DNA from: Cristatella mucedo
Taxonomy: Eukaryota; Bryozoa; Phylactolaemata; Cristatellidae
DNA: 64,000 nt
Direction of reading: 5' to 3'
NCBI GenBank assembly: GCA_009760855.2
Contig: WPIO01000024.1
Location: 1,108,501 to 1,172,500 of the forward strand
The notes under the pieces were generated by a model, which saw nothing but the letters and a program-made list of their open reading frames with translations, made no database searches and was not told the origin of the DNA. Of the stretch, positions 41,480 to 51,560 are shown one piece after another. Within the stretch, counting starts at the first letter, position 1. Each line of letters opens with the position of its first letter. Made by a program: the position numbers and the translations under genes.

Positions 41480-42500
41480 GGCGACTCCTACGGCTCGCTA
41501 ATACCGAGCCGATAGGTGGCGTTTGGTAGGTGAATGACGTCACTGCTGGGCGCGCCGCCGCCAACCGACGGACAGATCGGCCGGAGACGCACGAGCCTCC
41601 GCAGGTGTTGGCTGCCGTTCCGTTCGGCCGCTATCTGATAGCGTACCCGCCGGTCGGCCGGCCGCCGCCGACGAGGTGCTCCGTGTGAGAGCGAAGAATG
41701 CCGGCTCGCCGACCGCTGCTGATATTTGGATGTCTACTGCCGGTGCTCGTGTCGCTGGCGAGTGAGTAGCCGCTGTAGCCGCTGTAGCCGCGCCGCCTGC
41801 GCCACGGGCGCCTCGAGCGACCGTCGCAACGCAATGCGCGTCCTCTGGACTCGGTTCGGACTGAGCTCATCGCTGTACCCAAGGCGGCGCCGTATCCGGC
41901 GGGCGTCGTGAGAACTGCCGGGTCGTCGGTCAGCCGCCACCGCTGCCACCGCCGCCGCGGGCCGCTTTGGAGCCGTGCCACTGGAGACATGCCGCCGAGC
42001 GGCCCCGCTCTTGTCTCCGCTCCTTGTCTTTTTCTCGCTCCTTCTCGTATGTGTTACTCTCGTAAAAGCCTCGCGTGTCGTTACTAATAGGATCCGGTCT
42101 CGCGTGGTCTCCGCGCGAGTTTCCGGGGGTGCGGTCTCACCCCGTCAGCAGACGGCTGCGGAGTCGTTCTCGCTGTCCGCCGGGCAGTTTTCTGGGACGA
42201 CCGCTATTCCTCCCCCCCCCCGCGACTTGCGGCTGTTTGTCGCAGCCAGCGGGTCGCGTCACCTAATTCTCGCGAGCCACTACTACTGGGTCGAGGTCGC
42301 GCCTGTTGCTTCGCAGGTGCGGCTCACTAGCGTCGCCGTGCGCCTGCAGGAGGGTTACAGGAGCACAGCTGTGTAGGCACCTGCCGTGCTCCTCGTGCGC
42401 CTCCTCTCTGCCGGTCTAAGTCTCTGCCTAGCCGCACGCGGGCTCGACTGAGCAATTCTCTCGCGCGAGCGTGGCATCGTTTAGCCGCGGCGGCTCTGTG
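41480..42500 (+). promoter_or_regulatory. GC- and CpG-rich island around a candidate first exon
   Basis: About 1 kb of dense CpG sequence without transposons. Long frames exist in several phases on both strands, including one of 133 codons at 41975-42376 that does not begin with ATG. The candidate signal-peptide exon at 41698-41761 lies inside it. An island plus a plausible first coding exon is typical of an animal promoter; promoter function is inferred. Confidence 0.4.
41698..41761 (+). CDS. Candidate first coding exon with signal peptide
   Basis: ATG at 41698 has A at -3 and an in-frame TGA nine bases upstream (41686-41688), which marks it as the first codon of its frame. The 21 complete codons encode a basic start (MPARRP), an uncharged hydrophobic core (LLIFGCLLPVLV) and a SLA end that fits the small-x-small signal peptidase rule. 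The frame then meets GA|GTGAGT, a strong donor except for A at -1, and a stop lies just behind it (TAG at 41767-41769). The intron would be phase 1, as is common after signal-peptide exons. The protein would be secreted or a type I membrane protein. Downstream exons are not identified. Confidence 0.4.
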
Positions 42501-43125
42501 CCTATCAACCGGCCACCTGAGTAAACGTCCCGGGTCCACGAACGTCAACCCGGAAAACCGACTGCCGCTACAGGCCCACTTGCTCTCGGCCTCAGTCTCG
42601 CAACTGTGTATAGTAGAACTCCTGGCCAGTATCGCTATTTCGCTCAGTAAATTAGCCCTCTCACTGGTTGGATTGACTGGCAGGAGTGACTGTGCAGGAG
42701 GGGCATGCCCGATGGTTGTAATGATGCTGCATCGAGCCTGCTTCCAATATGGTTTGTTCGCGTCAAATGAAGTAGCTTGCAGTAGGCGTCTAGTTGTTTG
42801 ATGCTGGAGGGGGAGGTAGGGTGGGGCCGAGCACTTAGCAGTGCACTCGCTACGTGCATCCGGTCTGCTGGCCTCAAGAGCTGCAATCGAGCCAGGTCGA
42901 TGGCCAGTCGGTGTTGGTTGCCTGGCCAACTTCTGCTCAAGCCGAACGCAGCAGCTTCCAAATGTCGCGTAGCAAGCCTAGCGGTCTGGCTTGGCTTGTC
43001 GACCTGAGTTACCCTCCCTGCCTCCCTTCTACCGACCGGAAAAGTATGGCAGAGGAGCAGGCAACGTCAGGCGCTGAAGTTGATCATCTTGGCTTGCAGT
43101 CTGCAGCTGACAACGAATCGCACCG
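42501..43125. other. Unannotated stretch
   Basis: A minus-strand frame of about 200 codons (42929-42327) overlaps plus-strand frames and has no domain. No transposon recognised. Confidence 0.35.
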
Positions 43126-43422
43126 CAAGCTGCACGATTCGAAGTGGCTTGGATTCCTGCACACCCGAGAGGACGCAGCCTACGTAAAAGCTCAGCTTCG
43201 GAATGTCGGGAGTTTGGTCGGGGGGGGGGGTGGTGGTGGTGAGAGGTTGAGCATCAATAATTATAGCTAGACAATTAGCTGACACCCTTCTGTTTAATTG
43301 TCGAAGGCAGCTCGTGTTTTTAGTGTCGGCATGCCCACTTTTATAATTCCATCCGGGAAAGGCTGCTGACTGACTGACGGCAGTTTTAGTCACTCACGAA
43401 ATCAGCCAGACGTAGGCTTCGT
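43126..43422 (+). repeat. Local duplication, copy 1 (no SINE)
   Basis: Aligns with 44217-44722. Shared words include 'acacccgagagg', 'gcagcctacgta', 'gagaggttgagcatcaat', 'gctagacaattagctgaca'-like, 'gcagctcgtgttttt', 'gtcggcatgcccactttta' and 'atcagccagacgtaggct'. It shows the empty state of the SINE site present in copy 2. A run of about ten G lies at 43220-43230. Confidence 0.88.
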
Positions 43423-43736
43423 GAAAAGTCGTTTGGAAAATAGCTTCAGCTCTAATCACCCGGTGAGTGGCAGACGGCCGAAAGAATAGACTCGGCCGGC
43501 TTGATTGACTTCCGGCCGGAAACTCCGGGAGTTTGCATCAATGGATGCTCCGACTGAGCAAGCTGCAGCTGAAATAAATTGGAGGACGAAGTAAAAAGGA
43601 ATGCTGTATTTTGCCACTACCTGCTAGTCTATTGCTGTCAGCTGTCTGCCTTAATGGCGCCACGTGGAGCGATCAAGAAAGCACATAATATATCTGAATA
43701 TCTAACCCTGAATATCTCACGGTCTTTAGGGGCTTG
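43423..43736. other. Unannotated spacer in the duplication
   Basis: No gene or repeat recognised. Confidence 0.4.
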
Positions 43737-43865
43737 TATCACCACGAAAGTCGTAGGATTGAGTCACGTCACGCTGCAGGCGACTCTTTATTGCCCACTG
43801 CAAGCAGAAGTGGTAGAGTTCCTACTTGTCTGCTGCTATATACACGAGGCAGTTAAATCGGCTGA
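43737..43865 (+). mobile_element. SINE-A copy, old and 5' worn
   Basis: 'aggcgactctttattgccc', 'actgcaagcagaagtgg', 'cttgtctgctgctatata' and 'gaggcagttaaatcggct' match the SINE-A 3' half. The B box has decayed to 'ggattgagtcac'. Confidence 0.6.
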
Positions 43866-44216
43866 CCTTTACCTTATTGGCTCGGTATGGATGAGTTTAA
43901 GGTCGAGGCTGGCGTTCACGTTATGGGTCGACCAGGCTTTGAGATGCCAGCAAGGCAGCCAGACTAGCAGGCCTAGATACGCAGCTGCGTCAGTCACCCA
44001 CTGCTCTTTTGTCTTGTCTGCTGCAACGATTTGATTTCTCAGCGGTCGCACTCGAACTGCACGGCACGGCGAAAGCATCTTCAAGAACTTTGGGGGGGCG
44101 TGGTCGGTCAGGGCAGCCAGCTTCTGTCTGAGAGAGCTCAGATACAAGCCAGCTAGACGCAGAGCCGAAAACTCGCTGGGTTGCTACCGAAAGCAAATTG
44201 ACTTTAAGGGAAAGTA
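43866..44216. other. Unannotated spacer
   Basis: No gene recognised. Confidence 0.4.
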
Positions 44217-44722
44217 CATGCTGTACGATTCGAAGCAGATTGGACGCCTGGACACCCGAGAAGGTGCAGCCTACGTAGCCTACGTGCTCAGCTGCAGAAT
44301 GCCAGGAGCTTGGTCAGGGGGGTGAGAGGTTGAGCATCAATAGCTATAACTAGACAATTACCTGACATCCTATGGTATAATAGGCGAAAGCAGCTCGTGT
44401 TTTAAGTAATAAATAAATAAATAAATACAAGCTGCTTAAACAGCCTCTTTTTGTATAGCGACAGAAGAGCCTTGACGGCTATCACCGCAGCTGCCTGCAA
44501 GCGGCGATAAAGGATCGCCCATCACAGGATTCGAACCCACGACCTCGGGCCGAGGTCGTGAAAAGCAACCGCCTTACCTAGTGCATGCCATTACGGCTAA
44601 CTGTGTTTTAGCTCGTGTTTTAAGTGTCGGCATGCCCACTTTTATGATTCCACCGGGGCAATGCTGCCGCTTGACGATAGCCGGTGGTCACTCTTGAAAT
44701 CAGCCAGACGTAGGCTGGTGTC
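44217..44722 (+). repeat. Local duplication, copy 2 (carries a SINE)
   Basis: Second copy of the segment at 43126-43422, about 1.1 kb downstream in the same orientation. It is longer by the SINE-A at 44408-44609 and its target duplication, and differs by scattered substitutions and a duplicated 'cctacgtag' word. Confidence 0.88.
44408..44609 (-). mobile_element. SINE-A copy with exact ends
   Basis: The 16-base word AGCTCGTGTTTTAAGT stands on both sides (44392-44407 and 44610-44625) and occurs once in the empty copy at about 43309, with one difference. Between them, reading the minus strand: 'agttagccgtaatggcatgc', A-box region, palindrome, B box GGGTTCGAATCC, hairpins, 'gaggctgtttaagcagct' and a (TTTA)n tail of six units. 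The element is therefore about 200 bases. Confidence 0.95.
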
Positions 44723-45991
44723 TAGCATGCGGAATCAAAGGACTTGCACAAGGGAGTGTACAGGAGGATCGTATCACCTAATTTCCGTGGAGAGCGACCG
44801 ATAAGCTATCGGATTTCATAGCAACCTTTTGAGGATCGAAGGCAGCTTTTTTGGCTTTTTTGCTGCCTTCGATTGTCGACTTTAACTTACGTCGGTTGAC
44901 GTACCACTAAAGCACTAAGGCATTTGCACTTAGGAGGATGTCTCATTGGCGGTGTCGCTCAAAGAAGCATATTTCTTATTTCAAAGGCACGGAGGTGAGG
45001 TGAGGCGGCTACGTACATACGCTTTGCATGCAACTTCCTGTAATCTGCTGCGTAGGATAGGGCAGGTGAGGCAAAGTAATCAGTGAACAGCAGGAACCAA
45101 AAGCAGCATTGCTTCTATGCTTTCACTCCTGAAGTGGGTCTCGATCGTGCGACAGTGGCTTCTGGCCACGACTCTGCTAGCCACGTTTACCAATTATGCT
45201 ACCACAGGAGCCTGAAGAGTTCGCAATCCTGAAAGTCACCTCTCTGTGAATACGTGATTCATTACGAATCGAGAAGTTTCGGAGAGAGGTTATTTGCAGC
45301 TGCCCATGTAGAGAAGCGTTGGTATGTTCGTGCTGTCCTCGTTTCATTGAGATTCGGCTCTCACGGGGTGCTAGACAATTACTTTTAATTCTTTTTACAT
45401 ATTATTCTCAGAGCAGTGTAAACGCACTGACATTGAATTCGCCATTCATCCAGCCGAACTGCCGGCAGGTTAGCCGTCAAATTCGCGAGAGAGGCTTCGG
45501 TCGTTCTGCGATCGAAGAAGCACTGCACCCGAAAGCTCGTGCTGTGAGCCTACAGCCTGATAATTGTGTGGTGTTCCTTGGAGGCAGGAAGGGGGCGGGC
45601 CGTGCTGTGCATGCCCCACCTGCTTAGTGTGCAATGGTGTTTCTGGTTAATCGATTGAAGGGTGCCATTTAGCGATGATTTTCCCCTCCCCACGAGAGAG
45701 CAGATGCTGAGAGGGTGTCGTGCTTATTATGGATAGGACATTTTTTAGCAGTCGGCCTGAAATTACTAACGGTTCAGTACAGCCCGTGAGTTTAGCTTCT
45801 TCTTGTATGTATGTAGGCAGCTGCATACCAGTTGTCCCGATTGTTAACAGCGGCTTGGCTTGCATGTGCCGTGAGCCGTTTCGGACTAGACTCGAGGGAT
45901 CTGTCGGAAACACTTTAGCTCATGACTTGTAGACCACTTGATTGGGAGATATGCTCTCGAGATCACCGAGCTGTCATCGAATTTATTCGAT
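44723..45991. other. Unannotated stretch
   Basis: No gene recognised. A tRNA-like piece near 45125-45210 is discussed among rejected items. A small inverted pair, CGAAGGCAGC...GCTGCCTTCG, lies at 44838-44872. Confidence 0.4.
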
Positions 45992-45993
45992 GA

Positions 45994-46175
45994 GCTGTGA
46001 TGGCACGCTAGGTAAGGCGGTTGCTTTACACTACCTCGGTCTCGATATTGTGGGTTCGAATCCTGCGGTGGGCGATCCTTTATCGCCACTGCAAGCTGCG
46101 GGGATAGCCGTCAAGGCTCTTCTGTCGCTATACAAAAGAGGCTGTTAAATCAGCTAGTATTTAACTTAATTTAAT
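45994..46175 (+). mobile_element. SINE-A copy
   Basis: 'gctgtgatggcacgctagg', 'taaggcggttgctttac', a palindrome with several mismatches (CTACCTCGGTCTCGATATTG), B box GGGTTCGAATCC, hairpins, 'aagaggctgttaaatcagct'-type end in pieces AAGAGGCTG and TTAAATCAGCT, then a T/A-rich tail. Confidence 0.9.
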
Positions 46176-46610
46176 TTATGAAGAATTCCCAGTTGGCTGG
46201 CAGTTAGCTAACTGCTGCTAGAACTCGACAACTCTAGGCTAGAACTCACTACCTGGATTGTGAAGTGCAAGCACTTTACTGTCAGGCTAAGACCCATTGG
46301 CTACTAAGACTCATAGGGTAGTCCTCATGTTTTGTCTGGCAGGCCTTTCGGTATGCATGAGTTCAGCGACGACCCCAAGGAGATGGAAGGACACTTTTTG
46401 TTTTGCCATGACAATGATAATGTGGCCTGCTACACAAGTCGAATGCATTGTGCCACAGTAGTGCATCCACTGTGTTGCTGCCTGCCGTGGTAACGAGTTG
46501 CCTTGCTTGTACGATTTGGATGGAGTGAGCAAGCAATTATTCCTGCCTTATTATTTAGTGGTGACGTGACATAGATATCGTGAGAGGGAGCATGCAGAGG
46601 GAGCTGCTAC
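46176..46610. other. Unannotated stretch
   Basis: Nothing recognised. Confidence 0.4.
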
Positions 46611-46790
46611 CGAGCGATGGCACACTAGGTAAGGCGGTTGCTTTCATGACCTCAGTCCCGAGGTCGTGGGTTCGATTCCTGCCGTGGGCGATCCTTTATC
46701 GCCACTGCAAGCGGTGGTGATAGCCGTCAAGGCTCTTCTGTCGCTATACAAAAAGAGGCTGTTTAAGCAGCTAGGATTTTTCTTAATTTA
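46611..46790 (+). mobile_element. SINE-A copy, nearly consensus
   Basis: 'gcgatggcacactaggtaag' A-box region, palindrome with one mismatch, B box GGGTTCGATTCC, GCGAT-CCTTT-ATCGC hairpin, CCAC-TGCAAGCG-GTGG hairpin, and end 'gaggctgtttaagcagct'. The tail is T/A-rich rather than a clean repeat. Confidence 0.92.
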
Positions 46791-47097
46791 AGTAAGCTTA
46801 CTATTTGGCTGATCTGTTGGAGGGGGCTTTACTGATATTGCTTATACCAGCTGCCTAGCAGGTGACCTTCGACCATAACGAGCCACCGAGTCAGCCGTGG
46901 CACCGAGCAGCCAATTGTTCGGCCAGCAAATAGCTCTTGAGAAGCGGCCATAAATCACAGGCACATGAATGCACGTGAAATGCCACCATCGACCGCCGGC
47001 ACCTGTGGCTTAAGTGTACATTGCTGCAGCTGTTCCGGCAAATAACCCGAGTCCTTCGATGCCTGGCACCAGCATTATCGCCTTGGTGCCATGTTCT
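46791..47097. other. Unannotated stretch
   Basis: Nothing recognised. Confidence 0.4.
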
Positions 47098-47379
47098 ATT
47101 AATAATAATAATACATTTAATATAGCCCCCTCAGAGAACTCAATCTCTTTCTAGGCACTTTATATTCGCTGCAAAGGAAGCAGGATCGAATGGGGTGGCA
47201 TGCACAGGGTCAGCATGCAAGTGTGGTTAGTGGCAGCATGAAACAGTGTCAGCACGCATAAGCACATAAAGGATGAATCACAGGGACCCACTAAATGCTG
47301 TGATAAATAGATGTGTTTTTAGTTTCTTTTTAAATGTGGTCAAGTCAGGGGATGTCGTAACGAAAGTCGGAAGTGAGTT
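47098..47379 (-). mobile_element. LINE family 1, short 3' copy
   Basis: Reverse complement gives (ATT)n, tail, 3' UTR with CATGCTGA repeats, and coding residues up to NSLPTFVTTSPDLTTFKKKL-type sequence (NSLPTFVTT and SPDLTTFKK). The right edge at 47379 is abrupt, a 5' truncation. Confidence 0.87.
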
Positions 47380-47828
47380 GCCCGGTCTTCCATGCTAGCT
47401 GTCAATCACGTAAGGTTTTTCAAGCTGGTCATGCTTCTGGCTATTCATTCTTCAATTGTGAAGCTGCTGAGGAAGCTGCCGAACTGCTTGGATGTGATAG
47501 AGCCTGGAAAGCACAAATAGAAAAGACGAATAGAGCTGCTGGAAAGGTAGCTCTATTTGTCTGTATTTGTCCCCCCCTCCCATTCAGTGTAAGTCTGTTT
47601 GAGGTGATGGCTGGTAGACAACCCTTAGCTATTGACCACACGGAGCTCCGTAGCCAAAATGATCTCAGCCAGTCGTGACTGCTTCACGACTTTCCCCTCT
47701 CCTCTTTGTGTCCTTCTCATCCCGTTGGTCTTTCTAAGTCTCTAGCTCTCTCTTTGAGGCAGTAATACTCCATCTGTCTTGCTGCCTATCTGTCTGTCGG
47801 TCTCTGTTCTGTTTAGAAAAAAATCTTA
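47380..47828. other. Unannotated stretch
   Basis: A frame of about 100 codons (47373-47678) has an Ala/Glu-rich part (NCEAAEEAAELLGCDRAW) but no recognisable domain, and it starts inside the LINE. Confidence 0.3.
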
Positions 47829-47996
47829 GCTGCTTAAGCAGCCTTTTTCTGTATAGCGACAGAAGAGCCTTGATGGCTGTCACCACCGCTTGCAGTGGCG
47901 ATAAAGGATCGCCCCGCCGCAGGAATCGAACCCACGACCTTGGGACCGAGGTCATGAAAGCAACCGCCTTACCTAGTGCGTGCCATCACGGCTCAC
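47829..47996 (-). mobile_element. SINE-A copy
   Basis: Reverse complement: 'gagccgtgatggcacgcac', 'taggtaaggcggttgc', palindrome with mismatches, B box GGGTTCGATTCC, hairpins, end 'aggctgcttaagcagct'. Confidence 0.9.
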
Positions 47997-48374
47997 CAAA
48001 CCCAAATTCAATTTCATGTGACTATCCATTGCTGCTTTATCGTGCTGTGTTCTATACTCTTTTGGTTCTACGGCTTCTTGCTGTTCTCCCATCACTTGAA
48101 TCTTGAAGACAAGGCTAGACTCGCTGGGCTCTCAAATTATATATTTGTAAGAGCCAAAACTGTTAGTTGATGTCTACAGCATGTTGATTAGAGTCGATTC
48201 CATTGCACCTTTATGGTGAGAATGTGTTTTAAAATGCAGACTGTGATAAGATGTAGCATTAAGCTGTCATGGCCAGTCGATTTGCAAAATGCGCTCTCTG
48301 GTCGATTTTTGTTTAAAATGTTCCCTTTTGGTACTATGTAAATGAGTTTTTGTTTATAGTCTGTGGGGTGCTTA
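47997..48374. other. Unannotated stretch
   Basis: Nothing recognised. Confidence 0.4.
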
Positions 48375-48470
48375 CATTTCAGACCCAGGTCGTATGTTTG
48401 AGTCCTGCTGCAGGCAATCCTTTAAGGCTCTTCTGCTTCTATGTAAATTAGTTTGTAGAGTCAGCCAATC
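48375..48470 (+). mobile_element. SINE-A remnant with internal deletion
   Basis: 'gacccaggtcgtatgtttg' and 'gagtcctgctgcaggcaatc' keep the B-box region, then the sequence passes straight to 'aaggctcttctgcttctatg' and 'gtagagtcagccaatc'. The middle with the two hairpins is missing. Confidence 0.6.
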
Positions 48471-48994
48471 TTGACTTCTTAACTTGTACTGTTACTATGT
48501 GAGAGTGCCTCGACGTGAAGCTACTTCCTGCATCATTCAGGCTATATATGTATCAGACGAGTCTGATAGTCATAGCAAGGTAATGTAGGGAAAGGCCTGC
48601 CTTTCTTTTAGTGTCTACCGTTCCAGTGCCAGTGCACTGGACAATGGGTATGAGGAGAGGGCTGGCACCCTTCATATGCCACGCCATGCAATCTTTACAA
48701 TGGAAAGGAATTTCAGGATATACTTATATCAAATGCTGCCGTGCTGCTAAATATACGATATTTATAACACTAGCATTTATAGATCGCCCGAGCCCCGAGA
48801 CAAAAGAGAGATGCTGCTGTCTGCCCCCCCCTCCCCACTGGTATCAATTGCCGTTATTACTGGTTATGTTGACTTCTGACTATCGATGTGGTTTTGTGCC
48901 AACCGGATGCAGAGAATGAAATTGTGCACAGCAGAACGTAAAGCAGCACAGTGCTTCGACTGTCTTGGAGCTGCTAGGCCATTATTGGCTAAGA
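48471..48994. other. Unannotated stretch
   Basis: Nothing recognised. Confidence 0.4.
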
Positions 48995-49140
48995 TATAAT
49001 TCATTTGCATAGCTCCCTAAGAGAGTTTAATCTCTATTCAGGCGTTTCTCATATGTCACAGGGCTCGAGCTCATCGACCAATAAATACATTCACCTTGAC
49101 CTCGGTTGGGGCAACCCCTAACCACTGGGCAGAACCAGCA
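48995..49140 (-). mobile_element. SINE-B copy
   Basis: 'ataattcatttgcatagctc', 'gagtttaatctctattcagg', 'gtcacagggctcgagctc', then 'caaccctaaccactggg' order as in the copy at 18.4 kb. Read on the minus strand, an extra 'aaggtgaatgtatt' piece lies in the promoter half, as in the copy at 52.9 kb, so the two form a subfamily. Confidence 0.8.
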
Positions 49141-50416
49141 GCCACTGGCTGATGGCCAGTGGCTGCCACCGGTCTCTTGTGACTCAGTGACGTCCTTGTA
49201 GGCGTCAGGCATGCTCGAAGTGATGCCGATGTTGGCAACAGTCCATGCACCGAATAGCTGCTGCAATGCTCTGCTGCTGCTGTGCTGTCAGTGCACTTTT
49301 GGAGCTACTTTGGCTATTGGCTATTGATAAATCTCCGTTCACTGAGAAGCAAAGTCGTACTGTTGCGGTCGAGTTCAGTCATCTAAGGTAAAGATGGGAG
49401 GATACGACCCGGATAGGAAGTTTGGACCGGATTTAGCTCCACAGTAACGTGGTTATAATGATGAGGTAGCGCTAGGAACACGGAGAATGCTGATAGTAGT
49501 GGTGCACTGTTCGATTCATATGTTAGCATGCTGTCGACCAGTTAGTTGCATTAAAACCTTGTCTGAGGATAGACAGACAGGCAGACTTCGGACAGGAATA
49601 GTCGGACACTGGACCCTTCCAGCCTCTGATTCTGGACTGTCTGCAAAGCTTTGCCGGCATTGTTAGGACAAAACATTCAAGACCATAAAACTGTCAAGTC
49701 TTATTTGCCACCTTCCTTTAACTGGCTGCCCCCCCTTGTCTTTACTGCATCTCTTGCTGGCTTGAGCTGCTGCAATATCCTTGCTGCACACACAGTGCTG
49801 CACGTACAGTGTCCTATCCTATCGACTGTTGGCCTTGTGCCATTGCATGAGCAGCTTACGTTTGTAATTCAGAGGAGAGGTAATAATGCTCACTCCTTTT
49901 GTACCTGGAGGCTCTGCTGGTCTATCAAGCTGAGTTCCATCGTTTCAGCTAAATATCGCTGCTGCTTGCTTGTGTCTCCGTGGTCAGAATTAACAGTGTG
50001 TGCATTGTATGAGGCACGACCAAAATCAGAAGTGGTGTGGTACAAAATGTACACCGGGATCTCCAAGGAGCTGGCTGGGTGAATAATGCAGGCTGAGCTT
50101 GTTATGGAAGCTGGACTCATGAGATCTGGTAGAGCTGCTGCTCAGCCGGCTTGTGGAGAAAGCGACAGTCTGTTGCACGGGACAATGAAGGAGAGGTGGA
50201 ATGTTGTGGATCACATGTGCAACTGTCCGGTGAAACTGAGCTGTGACCAGACTGCCGCTCTGCTGTGGGTAGGAGGTGTGGTTTCCGCTGTCTGAGCTAG
50301 ACAGCTTGAAACCTGCGCAAGGACTAAAGTGGGTACCAAAGGTTGGTGCACCGTGAGCCGAGTTTCTTGCTCATGACCAACCGTGGTTATGCAGCTCAAT
50401 CGGCTCAAATTACTGG
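49141..50416. other. Unannotated stretch
   Basis: A frame of 143 codons (49651-50082) has hydrophobic patches but no recognised family and no clear splice sites. No transposon recognised. Confidence 0.3.
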
Positions 50417-50476
50417 CACCTTTCGTTCTGTAGATACTGTGCAAAGCACCTTTCGTTCTGTACATTATGTGCAAAC
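50417..50476. repeat. 30-bp tandem duplication
   Basis: Two units share GCACCTTTCGTTCTGTA and end TGTGCAAA. Confidence 0.85.
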
Positions 50477-50618
50477 ATTTCTGAGCATGATGCCAGAGAG
50501 TATATGTCCCTGATAGTGGATGTTTATAGAGAACCTAGCTTATCAGTCATAGTAGTGTGACTCCCAACTCTCCCATCTTTCAGGTGGCCGTGCTGATGCG
50601 CATGGTTTCCCTCCTTAG

Positions 50619-50752
50619 CACTGGGTTGGCCCAGTGGTTAAGCTGTTCGTCCGACCAATGTCTGTCCGAGGTCGTGGGCTGAACCCCATGGCATATGTAG
50701 AGCGCCTAAGTAGAGATTAAGTTATGTCGGGGGCGCTGTATAATTGAAATGC
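50619..50752 (+). mobile_element. SINE-B copy
   Basis: 'gggttggcccagtggttaag' A box, 'gtccgaggtcgtgggctg', B box with one lost base, linker, tail 'agagcgcctaagtagag' + 'attaagttatgtcggggg' + 'cgctgtataattgaaat'. Confidence 0.85.
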
Positions 50753-50819
50753 ATATTTATGCTTTCTTCCTTTTGCTCTCTCCCCCTTTGGTCTTGCACC
50801 GTCGTCTTTCTCCTTCCTT

Positions 50820-51108
50820 AGTCTGTGTCTCTCTGTCTGTCTCTCTATCTCTATCTGTCTGTCTCTCTGTCTGTCTCTCTGTCTGTCTGTCTCTGTCTGT
50901 CTCTCTGTCTATCTGTGTCTGTCTGTCTCTGTCTGTCTGTCTCTGTCTGTCTGTGTCTGTCTCTGTCTGTCTCTCTCTCCGTGTCTCTGTCTGTCTCTCT
51001 CTCTGTGTCTGTCTGTGTCTCTGTCTCCTCTCTCTGTCTCTCTATCTCTGTCTTTGTCTCTGTCTGCCTCTCTCTCTCTCTTTGTCTCTCTCTGTCTCTC
51101 TCTCCCCG
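50820..51108. repeat. (CTGT)n/(CT)n polypyrimidine tract
   Basis: About 290 bases of CTGT and CT repeats on the plus strand. It ends in CTCTCCCCGCAG at 51100-51111, which looks like a splice acceptor; the tract itself would be an unusually long polypyrimidine tract. Confidence 0.95.
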
Positions 51109-51111
51109 CAG

Positions 51112-51305
51112 TCGTCGTTTTGGCCGAGTGTGTCATTGTTATGGCCGGACCCGTCGCCTCTGTCATCCAAGTCCTCATCTGTGCCGTCATCGATCTCAGT
51201 GACACCGTCATCTTCGTCCTTGATTGTGAGGGCTTAACAAGTCCTTGGAATGTCGAATTTGTGTTGATAAACAAGCCTATCGAACACATTTTGGTGGCCA
51301 GTTAA
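51112..51305 (+). CDS. Doubtful last-exon-like frame
   Basis: After the CAG at 51109-51111 one frame stays open for 64 codons to a TAA at 51303-51305. It starts VVVLAECVIVMAGPVASVIQ and is hydrophobic throughout its first half. The other strand is also open for 126 codons through the repeat. No family is recognised and the acceptor could be a chance product of the CT tract. Confidence 0.15.
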
Positions 51306-51440
51306 TCTTTGTTTGGTAGCATTCAAAGAAATTTCGGTGTTTCGCGAACTATTAAAGCAAACAAAAATAACCTCCCATGTATAAGCCCCCTCTCATTGCC
51401 TGACCCCAAATTTTGGAAAAAGTGGGCTTATACAGGGTAA
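51306..51440. other. Unannotated stretch
   Basis: Nothing recognised. Confidence 0.4.
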
Positions 51441-51560
51441 AATGCATTACATATATGTATATGTACATATATGTACACCTTTATGCAATGTATATATTTA
51501 CACACACACACACACACACACACATAAATCTCTCTCACTCTCTCTCTCTCTCACACACAG
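51441..51560. repeat. (TA/TG)n, (CA)n and (CT)n microsatellites
   Basis: A TATATGTA-type stretch is followed by about 26 bases of CA repeat and about 30 bases of CT repeat. Confidence 0.9.

Noticed and set aside
41975-42376. 133-codon frame with a hydrophobic stretch (LLVFFSLLLVCVTLV) resembling a signal anchor
   Set aside because: It starts with GTG and has no internal ATG, and the GC-rich island leaves several frames open on both strands.
42327-42929. 200-codon minus-strand frame
   Set aside because: No ATG-supported start, domain or splice pattern; overlaps open frames on the plus strand.
45125-45210. tRNA-like sequence on the minus strand (GCTCCTG and CAGGAGT ends, GATCGAGACCC B-box-like word)
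   Set aside because: The seven outer base pairs fit, but the D, anticodon and T stems do not form in register. It is more likely a decayed SINE or chance than a working tRNA gene.
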